Of a stretch of 64,000 nt of DNA, positions 25,235 through 32,097 are shown piece by piece; the stretch's first letter is position 1, and each line of letters opens with the position of its first letter. A model generated the notes under the pieces. That model saw nothing but the letters and a program-made list of their open reading frames with translations, searched no databases and had not been told where the DNA came from. Position numbers and translations under genes: made by a program. The stretch covers positions 6,567,259-6,631,258 of the forward strand of contig NZ_HF570108.1 of the NCBI RefSeq assembly GCF_000297395.2. The letters are read 5' to 3'. Origin of the DNA: Micromonospora lupini str. Lupac 08 (GTDB lineage: Bacteria; Actinomycetota; Actinomycetes; Mycobacteriales; Micromonosporaceae).

Positions 25235-25462
25235 GTGGAGGTCAAGATCGGCGTGCAGTACGCGCCGCGCGAGCTGGTAGTGGACAGCGCGCAGACGCCG
25301 GCCGAGATCGAGCAGATCGTCACCGACGCCTTCGCCGGCAACGGCGGCACGCTCTCCCTGACCGACGAGAAGGGCCGACGGGTCATCGTTCCGGTCGAGA
25401 AGGTCGCCTACGTCGAGATCGCCGAGGCGTCCCCGCGATCGGTCGGTTTCACCGTTCGCTGA
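25235..25462 (+). CDS. DUF3107 family protein
   Basis: A 75-residue protein of the DUF3107 family (M. tuberculosis TB9.4, Rv3208A, is the namesake in the same neighbourhood). It starts MEVKIGVQYAPRELVVDS and ends PRSVGFTVR, with an ATP-synthase-epsilon-like or small beta-sheet character and no Cys. GTG 25235 follows GAGGAGG by 4 bases. It is 62 bp after the TetR gene and probably co-transcribed with it. No biochemical function is established. Confidence 0.93.
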   Translation: MEVKIGVQYAPRELVVDSAQTPAEIEQIVTDAFAGNGGTLSLTDEKGRRVIVPVEKVAYVEIAEASPRSVGFTVR

Positions 25463-25476
25463 CCGGTCCGGCCGTC

Positions 25477-25509
25477 GCGGCAGGTAGGCGTTTCCAGGCC
25501 ACCTGCCGC
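25477..25509. terminator. Terminator between DUF3107 and ferritin-like genes
   Basis: GCGGCAGGT pairs with ACCTGCCGC (9 bp), and an inner GGC/GCC adds to the stem. It lies between two convergent genes whose stops are at 25462 and 25539. Confidence 0.65.
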
Positions 25510-25538
25510 GGGCCGGTTCCGCACCCGACGGGTGGCGG

Positions 25539-26189
25539 TCAGTTGTTCAGTCCGGCGACCGCCATCCGCGCGGTGTGCGCGGCGGTGAGCCTCCCGAACA
25601 GCCCCGGCACGTCGACCCGGTCGCCCCGCGCGATCAGCGCGGTGAGCGCAGCCCGTTCGGCGGCGACGCGCCCGGCCTGGGACAACGCCTCGCCGACCAG
25701 CCGTCGGGCCCACATGGAGAGCCGACCGGCAACCCGGGGATCATCGGCGACGGCCACCCGGATCTCGGCGACGGCGAACTCCGCGTACCGGGAGTCGTGC
25801 AGCACGTCCAGCACCAGCGCCCGGTCGGGCTCGTCCAGCGCGTCGGCGATCTCCCGGAGGAAGTCGTCGGTGATCGCGTCGCCCACGTACGCCTTGGTGA
25901 CCACCTCCGCCCAGTCCCGCGGTTCGGTGGAGTCGTGGTACGCCTGCAACGGCTGCACGTAGGGCGTCATCGCCTCCTCCGGCGGCACGCCCAGCGCGGT
26001 GAGCCGGTCGGCGAGCCTTCGGTAGTTGCCGATCTCGGCCGCGGCCATCTGGCTCAGCGCGGCGCGTCGGTGCAGGTCGGGGGCGAGTCGCGCGTCAGCG
26101 GCCATGCGTTCGAAGGCGAGCAGCTCACCGAAGGCGACCAGGCCCAGCAGGTCGGCGACGGCGGGACCGGGGGTGGTCGGCGCGGACAC
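25539..26189 (-). CDS. Ferritin-like fold protein (MiaE-like)
   Basis: A 216-residue all-helical protein. It matches the actinobacterial ferritin-like fold protein found between DUF3107 and the RhlE helicase (M. tuberculosis Rv3210c). A carboxylate-rich pattern (GELLAFERMAADA, AAAEIGNYRRL, DSRYAEFAVAEI) could provide di-iron ligands, but I cannot confirm a full E-x(2)-H pair set. Family relatives are compared with the tRNA hydroxylase MiaE. GTG 26189 has no strong ribosome site. It is divergent from the helicase across a 316-bp gap. Confidence 0.8.
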   Translation of the reverse strand: MSAPTTPGPAVADLLGLVAFGELLAFERMAADARLAPDLHRRAALSQMAAAEIGNYRRLADRLTALGVPPEEAMTPYVQPLQAYHDSTEPRDWAEVVTKAYVGDAITDDFLREIADALDEPDRALVLDVLHDSRYAEFAVAEIRVAVADDPRVAGRLSMWARRLVGEALSQAGRVAAERAALTALIARGDRVDVPGLFGRLTAAHTARMAVAGLNN

Positions 26190-26505
26190 GAGCGCAGGCT
26201 ACCGTGCGGAGCCGGCGCCGGGTGGCCCGTGCGGGGCACGGCTGAACACCCGATGAAGTGTGGCGCAGGTCACATCTGATGGCCCCGCGTGGCGGCTGGC
26301 CGACCGGGAATCGGGACGTGAGCTTGCCTGTTCAGGTAGCATAGAGCAGTTGCCGTGGGCGCCGATCTGATCGAAGCTCAGCCCGCGGCGCGCGTGCGGC
26401 CCGGTCCGGCTCGGCAATCTGCCGCCGACCGTGTGGCCCGCGTCATACCGAACGCGCCCTGAGGACATGACGGGCGCACCCACGAGAGGGCACCCCCACA
26501 TCCAC
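26190..26505. other. Long divergent intergenic region upstream of the DEAD-box gene
   Basis: This 316-bp gap separates the ferritin-like gene (minus) and the helicase (plus). A TAGCAT string at 26337-26342 is a candidate -10, which would give a 5' leader of about 160 bases before ATG 26506. I see no recognisable riboswitch, and the leader contains short GC palindromes only. An in-frame ATG at 26467 could add 13 residues to the helicase. Confidence 0.5.
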
Positions 26506-28209
26506 ATGAGCGAGCTGACTCAAGATCTGCTGGACGGCCAGGAACTGGCCCCCACCGCCCCGGTTCGACCCGAGGCTCCCACCTTCGCCGCCCTCGGCGC
26601 CCGCGAGGAGACCGTCGAGGCGCTGGCCGCGGCCGGCATCACCCGCGCGTTCGCCATCCAGGAGTACGCGATCCCGATCGCCCTGCGCGGCGTCGACCTG
26701 ATCGGCCAGGCGCCCACCGGCACCGGCAAGACCCTCGGCTTCGGCGTACCGCTGCTCGACCGGGTCTTCGCGCCCGGCGAGGGCAGCGACGGCGTGCCGC
26801 AGGCACTTGTCGTCGTCCCCACCCGCGAGCTGGGCATCCAGGTCGCCAAGGACCTGGCCGCCGCCGGCCGGACGCGCGGCGTCCGCGTGCTGCCGATCTA
26901 CGGCGGTGTGGCGTACGAGCCGCAGATCGACGCGCTGCGCAAGGGCGTCGAGATTCTGGTCGGCACCCCGGGCCGACTGATGGACCTGCAGAAGCAGAAG
27001 CACCTCCGACTGGACCGGGTGCACGCGCTCGTCCTCGACGAGGCCGACCGGATGCTCGACCTGGGCTTCCTCGACGACGTCGAGAAGATCCTGGCGATGC
27101 TTCCGGAGGACCGGCAGACGATGCTCTTCTCGGCGACCATGCCGGACCCGATCGTCACCCTGTCCCGGCGCTTCCTGCGCCAGCCGATGACGATCCACGC
27201 CGGGCACACCGCCGAGACCGGGCCGTCGCCGCAGACCGAGCAGTTGGTCTACCGCACCCACTCGATGAACAAGGTCGAGGTGGTGGCACGCATCCTCCAG
27301 GCGGAGGGGCGTGGCCTGACCATGATCTTCACCCGCACCAAGCGGGCCGCCGACCGGGTCGCCGAGGATCTCGACTTCCGCGGGTTCGCGGTCGCCGCGG
27401 TGCACGGTGACCTCGGCCAGGGTGCCCGCGAGCGGGCGCTGCGGGCGTTCCGCGCCGGCAAGATCGACATCCTGGTCGCCACCGACGTGGCGGCACGCGG
27501 TCTGGACGTCACGGGCGTGACCCACGTGATCAACTACGACTGCCCGGAAGACCAGGACACCTACACCCACCGGATCGGTCGTACCGGCCGGGCCGGGGCC
27601 ACTGGTGTCGCGGTGACCTTCGTCGACTGGGACGACATGCCCCGCTGGCGGATCATCGACAAGACCCTCGGTCTGGAGATGCCGGAGCCGCCGGAGACGT
27701 ACCACACGTCCCCGCACCTCTACACCGATCTGCACATCTCCACCGAGGTCAGCGGCACTCTGCCCACTGCCGAGCGCACCCGGGCCGGGCTGTCCGCCGA
27801 GATCGAGGAGGACCTGGGCGGGACGACCCGTTCCCGCCGGGGCGACAGCGGTGGCCGGGCCCCCCGACGCGGTGAGAGCCGTGGCGATGGCCGGGGCGAG
27901 CGCCGTGGCCGGGGCGACGGCCGCCGGGACCGCACCGACGCCGGCACGCCGGCCGCCGAGGCGGCACCCACGGACACCGCCGACGACGACGCCAGCCGCA
28001 CCCCCCGCCGCCGGCGTCGCCGCCGTGCCGGCGAGACGGTGGCGGGCGAGCCGACCGCGGTGATCGCGGCCGACACGGCGGCGCTGGCCGAGACGGCCTC
28101 CGCCCCCGCCGCGACCGCCGAGGGCGAGGCAACGAAGCCGCGCCGCCGCCGGCGTCGTCGTGGTGGCGGTTCCGGCGCGGGTACGCCGGCCGAGGCGACC
28201 GCGGACTGA
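26506..28209 (+). CDS. DEAD-box RNA helicase (RhlE-type)
   Basis: A 567-residue ATP-dependent RNA helicase. In order: Q motif region (FAALGAREETVEAL ... AIQEYAIP), Walker A APTGTGKT, PTRELG, GTPGRL, VLDEADRMLD (DEAD), SATMP, then the second RecA domain with ARGLDV and HRIGRTGRAG. After about residue 420 the protein becomes a basic, low-complexity tail with RGDGRGERRGRG and two RRRRRRR clusters, likely RNA-binding. I start at MSELTQDLL; an upstream ATG 26467 is possible. The M. tuberculosis counterpart in this order is Rv3211. Roles in ribosome assembly or RNA decay are expected from the family. Confidence 0.94.
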   Translation: MSELTQDLLDGQELAPTAPVRPEAPTFAALGAREETVEALAAAGITRAFAIQEYAIPIALRGVDLIGQAPTGTGKTLGFGVPLLDRVFAPGEGSDGVPQALVVVPTRELGIQVAKDLAAAGRTRGVRVLPIYGGVAYEPQIDALRKGVEILVGTPGRLMDLQKQKHLRLDRVHALVLDEADRMLDLGFLDDVEKILAMLPEDRQTMLFSATMPDPIVTLSRRFLRQPMTIHAGHTAETGPSPQTEQLVYRTHSMNKVEVVARILQAEGRGLTMIFTRTKRAADRVAEDLDFRGFAVAAVHGDLGQGARERALRAFRAGKIDILVATDVAARGLDVTGVTHVINYDCPEDQDTYTHRIGRTGRAGATGVAVTFVDWDDMPRWRIIDKTLGLEMPEPPETYHTSPHLYTDLHISTEVSGTLPTAERTRAGLSAEIEEDLGGTTRSRRGDSGGRAPRRGESRGDGRGERRGRGDGRRDRTDAGTPAAEAAPTDTADDDASRTPRRRRRRRAGETVAGEPTAVIAADTAALAETASAPAATAEGEATKPRRRRRRRGGGSGAGTPAEATAD

Positions 28210-28225
28210 CGCAGCGAGATTTCCC

Positions 28226-28267
28226 CGACATCCCCCGCACCGCCTCAGCGCGGTACGGGGGATGTCG
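28226..28267 (+). terminator. Hairpin terminator after the DEAD-box gene
   Basis: A perfect 12-bp outer stem (CGACATCCCCCG with CGGGGGATGTCG) encloses a second small stem ACCGC/GCGGT. It starts 17 bases after the helicase stop and ends 31 bases before the methyltransferase start. Confidence 0.8.
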
Positions 28268-28298
28268 CCTTCCCACCCCACCTGCCGAAGATGGAACG

Positions 28299-29453
28299 AT
28301 GCCGGAACCACTGGATGCTGCCCTGACCGAGGTTCGTGCCCTGCTGCTCGACCCCGCGCTGACCCGGGCGGTCGCCGCCGGGCGTCGCCGGGGGCAACGT
28401 CCCACCGTCGTGCGGGCCGAGCTGCGTCCGGTGACGCTCAAGGCCGGCCCGCGGTTGCAGATCGCCACCTCCGACGGCGCGCGGCCGTACACCCGCAACG
28501 TCGCCCCCGGTCCGGAGGCTGCCGTGGCGGTCGACGAACTGCTGGCCGAGCCGTTCGGCAACTGGCACGTGGAGACTGCCGAGGCGACCCTCCAACTGCG
28601 GGTGACCAAGTCCGGTGAGGCGCAGGTGCACCGGGCCGCGACGACCCGCCCGGCGGCCACGCCGGGTGGGAACGACCGGGCCAAGGAATACCTGCTCGAC
28701 CCGGGCGATCCGATCTTCGCGGAGATCGGCGGCTCGGCTGCCAAGCGCCGCCAGGTCGACGCGTTCCTCCGAGCCCTGGCCGCCACCCTGCCCGACGACC
28801 TGACCGGCCCACTGCGGGTGGTCGACCTGGGCTGCGGCAACGCCTACCTGACCTTCGCCGCCTACCGTTACCTCGCCGGTCGGGGGCTCGACGTCGAGCT
28901 GGTCGGCGTGGACGTCCGGGAGGACCAGCGGCGGCGCAACACCGAGCTGGCGCAGCGACTGGGCTGGGCCGACAAGGTCAGCTTCGTCGCCGGCACGATC
29001 GCCGAGGCCGTCGTCGACCCCGCCCCGGATCTGGTGCTGGCGCTGCACGCCTGCGACACCGCCACCGACGAGGCGCTGGCCCGCGCGATCCGCTGGGAGG
29101 CCCGCTGGGTGCTCGCCGCGCCGTGCTGCCACCACGACCTGGCCAAGCAGCTACGCGCCCAGCCCACCCCGGCGCCGTACGACCTGTTGACCCGGCAGGG
29201 CATCCTGCGCGAACGCTTCGCCGACGTGCTCACCGACGCGCTGCGCGCGGGGCTGCTGCGGGTGCACGGGTACCGGGCCGAGGTGGTGGAGTTCGTCGAC
29301 TCCCAGCACACGCCCCGCAACCTGCTGATCCGAGCCCGCCGGAGCGGCGCCGGCGATCCACGAGAGGCGGAGTACCGCGAGCTCGTCGACCAGTGGCGGG
29401 TCACACCCCGACTGGAGACCCTGCTCGCCACCGACGCGGCGCCCACCGCTTAG
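28299..29453 (+). CDS. Class I SAM-dependent methyltransferase
   Basis: A 384-residue protein. An N-terminal 120-residue part (RPTVVRAELRPVTLKAGPRLQIA) is followed by a Rossmann methyltransferase domain with the SAM motif VVDLGCGNAYLTFAAYRYL, acidic VGVDVREDQ, and LALHACDTATDEAL. The segment LAAPCCHHDL is characteristic of the Methyltransf_32 type also seen in GSTCD and TRM13-like proteins, suggesting RNA as a substrate, though this is inference. ATG 28299 lacks a strong ribosome site. It is convergent with the small membrane protein gene. Confidence 0.88.
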   Translation: MPEPLDAALTEVRALLLDPALTRAVAAGRRRGQRPTVVRAELRPVTLKAGPRLQIATSDGARPYTRNVAPGPEAAVAVDELLAEPFGNWHVETAEATLQLRVTKSGEAQVHRAATTRPAATPGGNDRAKEYLLDPGDPIFAEIGGSAAKRRQVDAFLRALAATLPDDLTGPLRVVDLGCGNAYLTFAAYRYLAGRGLDVELVGVDVREDQRRRNTELAQRLGWADKVSFVAGTIAEAVVDPAPDLVLALHACDTATDEALARAIRWEARWVLAAPCCHHDLAKQLRAQPTPAPYDLLTRQGILRERFADVLTDALRAGLLRVHGYRAEVVEFVDSQHTPRNLLIRARRSGAGDPREAEYRELVDQWRVTPRLETLLATDAAPTA

Positions 29454-29462
29454 CGCCCAACC

Positions 29463-29507
29463 GCTGGCCGGTGGCACGCGGAGACGGTCACTGCCGACCC
29501 GGCCAGC
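29463..29507. terminator. Possible terminator between convergent genes
   Basis: GCTGGCCGG pairs with CCGGCCAGC (9 bp) across a 27-base loop that can form further pairs (TGGCA/TGCC). It sits between stops at 29453 (plus) and 29527 (minus). Confidence 0.5.
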
Positions 29508-29526
29508 CTCGGCCGTCGACGTGGCG

Positions 29527-29970
29527 TCAGCGTCGGCGGTCGCCGTTGTTGCCCCGGTCCCGTACGCCGGAGCGCTCGAAGACCGACACCCGGTCCCCGC
29601 CGCGGCGCGGGGTCGAGTGCTCGTCCTCGCTCGCACTGCTCGGGAAGGGCACCACCTTGCCCGAGCTCTCGGCGTTGCCGGCGGCCGTGAACGCGTTCCA
29701 GGAGATGTCGACGAGCAACTTCTTCGTCTCGGCGTGCCGGATGGCGGCGTTGCGTTGCAGCGCCATCCGGGCGCCCAGGACCACCGCCACCAGCGTGGTG
29801 GTGATCGCGCCGGTCGCGGCCAGCACGTGGAAGCCTGTCGCCGTGTCGGTGCGGAGCACCAGGACCAGCAACCAGACCCAGAACCCGGCGGCGAAGACGC
29901 CGGCCTTGGCGACGAAGAAGAGGCTCACCGTACCGGGCTGGTACGGCTGCGGACGGCTCGATTCGGCCAT
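29527..29970 (-). CDS. Small two-helix membrane protein, unknown function
   Basis: A 147-residue protein with two membrane helices (about 15-39 and 47-68), and a charged cytoplasmic tail ending DRGNNGDRRR. ATG 29970 follows GAGGAG by 4 bases. The frame is open upstream but lacks coding character. I do not recognise a family and there is no obvious partner. The neighbouring XRE regulator is divergent and 240 bp away. Confidence 0.7.
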   Translation of the reverse strand: MAESSRPQPYQPGTVSLFFVAKAGVFAAGFWVWLLVLVLRTDTATGFHVLAATGAITTTLVAVVLGARMALQRNAAIRHAETKKLLVDISWNAFTAAGNAESSGKVVPFPSSASEDEHSTPRRGGDRVSVFERSGVRDRGNNGDRRR

Positions 29971-30210
29971 GGTGCTCCTCGACGGTGGTCCGGGCGAACG
30001 CGGCACGCGCGCGTGCGCCGTGCCGGGACGGGCACCGAGCTTAGTGGAAGAACGATGATGATCGCTCGGTGCCGGTACGAATACTGCCCGAGTTGGAGTC
30101 TCGTCCATGGGACAGTTTGTGCGGTCAGTCAGTGGTTTCCGGTCCCCGGCGTACTACGCTCGGGAGGCGCATCTTCCCAGTGCTCGGCCGGGAGGGAAAG
30201 ACATACCGGA

Positions 30211-30627
30211 ATGGGTTCCGCAGACGTGTCACCGCAGATGGCGTTCGCCCGCTTCGTCCGGCGCGCCATCGACGACGCTCGCGACGAGCGCGGATGGACC
30301 GTGACTGATCTTGCCTCGCACACGGGCGTGGGCCGCTCCACCGTGTTCCGTTGGCTCGCCGGTGACTGGCAGGACTACCCCGAGTTGGCCAAGGTGCGCG
30401 GCTTCTGCGCCGCACTTGATCTGCCGGTGGCCGCCGCGTTCCGCGCGCTCGGACTGCCCGACGCGGGTCCGACGCCCCGCCGCCGCGGCGATGACGGCCC
30501 GGTCGAGGCCGACGTGCGGGCGATCCTCGACCGGCTGGCCGATCCCACCGTTCCGGCCGAGGAGAAGCACCACATCCGCGACCTGCTCCGCTACCTGGCC
30601 CGCCGCCCCACCCGCCGCGCCGGCTGA
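30211..30627 (+). CDS. XRE-family helix-turn-helix regulator
   Basis: A 138-residue DNA-binding protein. The N-terminal helix-turn-helix is GWTVTDLASHTGVGRSTVFRWLAGDW (shown in two parts: GWTVTDLASHTGVG, then RSTVFRWL). A short C-terminal region rich in charged residues (EEKHHIRDLLRYLARRP) may dimerise. The start is uncertain: ATG 30211 is 14 bases after GGGAGGG, and GTG 30226 or ATG 30238 are in-frame alternatives. It is followed by a palindromic intergenic repeat that probably terminates its transcript. The target is unknown. Confidence 0.8.
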   Translation: MGSADVSPQMAFARFVRRAIDDARDERGWTVTDLASHTGVGRSTVFRWLAGDWQDYPELAKVRGFCAALDLPVAAAFRALGLPDAGPTPRRRGDDGPVEADVRAILDRLADPTVPAEEKHHIRDLLRYLARRPTRRAG

Positions 30628-30660
30628 CCCCCCCCACCCCCAAGACCCACCCCACCCCCG

Positions 30661-30723
30661 CGTTAATCATGAAGTTATTGCCCCGACACGCCGCGGGCAG
30701 TGGCAATAACTTCATGATCAACG
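30661..30723. repeat. Palindromic intergenic element A (likely terminator)
   Basis: Two 22-bp arms, 30661-30682 and 30702-30723, are inverted copies with 21 of 22 positions paired. The arm core is ATCATGAAGTTATTGCC. The 19-base loop begins CCGACACGCCG. It lies between the convergent XRE gene and the secreted-protein gene. The arms and loop start resemble element B at 37767-37829, so this is a dispersed family and not a random hairpin. The AT-rich arms stand out from the surrounding GC-rich DNA. Confidence 0.85.
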
Positions 30724-30750
30724 CCGCAAGGGCGGGGGTTGACCGGCCGG

Positions 30751-31686
30751 TCAGGTGACGGTCAGGGTGAATTCGGCGGTGTGCACCTCGTTGGCCACCT
30801 GGAAGTCGAGGTAGAGGCGGTAACGGCCCGGGCCCGGGGTGGTCAGCCAGAACTTCACCTGACCGTCGGCCAGCTCCGGTTCGGGGTGCACGTGCAGGTA
30901 GCCGAGGTCGCCCTCGCGCAGCGCCACCAGGTGGCCGTACGCCCCGAGGTAGCGCTGCAACGCCGCGCTGCCGTCCGCGCCGTCGATCCGGAAGGTGAGC
31001 GGCACCGTGACGCCGGACTGCGGGGTGCCCTGGTAGCCGACGGTGAACCCGTCCACGGTCGTCGAGGTGGCCGCCGCCGGCAGCGGACGAGGCTGGTAGC
31101 TGCCCGGCACGACCAGGTCCACGCCGAGGGTCAGCGCGCTCTGGGCGCCGTTGTCGGCGACCACAGTGAAGTCGGCGTACGCCCGCCAGACTCCGGGCTG
31201 CGTGAGGGTCACCGGGACCGCCCAGGTGCCGTCGGCCGTCATGGTCGGGTGCAGGTGCTGGTAGCCCGTCAGGTCCCGACGGACCACGATGAGGTGCATC
31301 GGCTTGTCGTGCACGATGGCGAACCGGGTGACCGGGCGACGTTGCACGTCGCGTACCTGAAAGCGGAGCTGCCCGGGGCGGCCGAGGAGAAACTCGGTGG
31401 CCAGGGGGACGAGCGTGTAGCCGCCCGAGCTGACCGACAGGCCGCCGGGCTCGGCGGCCGCGCCCTGGTCGGCGCCCGCCACGGACCCGTGGTCGTGGGC
31501 CCCGGTGCCCGGCGGGTGGGTGTGGTCGGCGGTAAGCGCCGCGGCGCCGCTGACGCCGCCGGTGGCGGGGGTGCCGTTCATGCGGCCGAGGCCGAAGCCG
31601 AGCAGCACGGCGAGCACCAGGCCGCCGACGATCAGCGCCAGCCGGACGGTGCTCCGGTCCGGCGTGACGGCGGTCTGCTCAGGCAC
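30751..31686 (-). CDS. Membrane-anchored secreted protein next to copper chaperone
   Basis: A 311-residue protein with an N-terminal membrane anchor (about 16-34) followed by a His-rich stretch (TADHTHPPGTGAHDHGS) that could bind metal. The extracytoplasmic part is beta-rich, with RRDLTGYQHLHPTM, and a second similar block GDLGYLHVHPEPELADG near the C-terminus, suggesting two repeats of one domain. GTG 31686 overlaps the chaperone gene by 8 bases (GTGCCTGA). Co-occurrence with a CopZ-like protein points to copper handling. I see no copper ATPase in the window. No named family is recognised. Confidence 0.75.
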   Translation of the reverse strand: MPEQTAVTPDRSTVRLALIVGGLVLAVLLGFGLGRMNGTPATGGVSGAAALTADHTHPPGTGAHDHGSVAGADQGAAAEPGGLSVSSGGYTLVPLATEFLLGRPGQLRFQVRDVQRRPVTRFAIVHDKPMHLIVVRRDLTGYQHLHPTMTADGTWAVPVTLTQPGVWRAYADFTVVADNGAQSALTLGVDLVVPGSYQPRPLPAAATSTTVDGFTVGYQGTPQSGVTVPLTFRIDGADGSAALQRYLGAYGHLVALREGDLGYLHVHPEPELADGQVKFWLTTPGPGRYRLYLDFQVANEVHTAEFTLTVT

Positions 31687-31909
31687 CGCCAGCGTCCAGT
31701 ACGTAACCGGCCTCGTCGACGGCCGCCCGCACCGACTCGTCGGGCAGCGGGCTGTCGCTGGTCACCGTCGCGGCGCCGGAGGCCAGGTCGACCTGGACCT
31801 GCCGCACACCGGGCAGCGCCGACAGCTCGTCGGTGACCGCGGACACGCAGTGCGCACAGGTCATGCCGGTGATGGCGTACGCGCGGGTCACGGGCTGCTG
31901 ATCGGTCAT
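31679..31909 (-). CDS. Copper chaperone, heavy-metal-associated (HMA) domain
   Basis: A 76-residue single HMA domain. The metal-binding motif MTCAHC (G-M-T-C-x-x-C) follows YAITG, and the rest has the ferredoxin-like beta-alpha pattern ending YVLDAGGA. Likely binds Cu(I) and delivers it to a partner. It is the first gene of a two-gene unit, overlapping the secreted His-rich protein by 8 bases. ATG 31909 is the only sensible start. The 188 bp upstream, to the RecQ-type gene, hold its promoter and a GC palindrome at the end of that gene. Confidence 0.88.
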   Translation of the reverse strand: MTDQQPVTRAYAITGMTCAHCVSAVTDELSALPGVRQVQVDLASGAATVTSDSPLPDESVRAAVDEAGYVLDAGGA

Positions 31910-32097
31910 GCCGCCACCGTACCGCCGCGCCCGGCCGACCCCGCCCGCCGCCGGGGTGGCGTGGCGACCGTCGCAATCCGCGCGGCCCGGGAACTTTCCG
32001 CCCCGGCGGACCGCCGGCTCCCGCCGCCCCCGCCGGCCCAGGGGATCCGGCCCGGCAGCGCTGCCGGACCCGGGGCACCGCGAGCACGAACCGCGGC

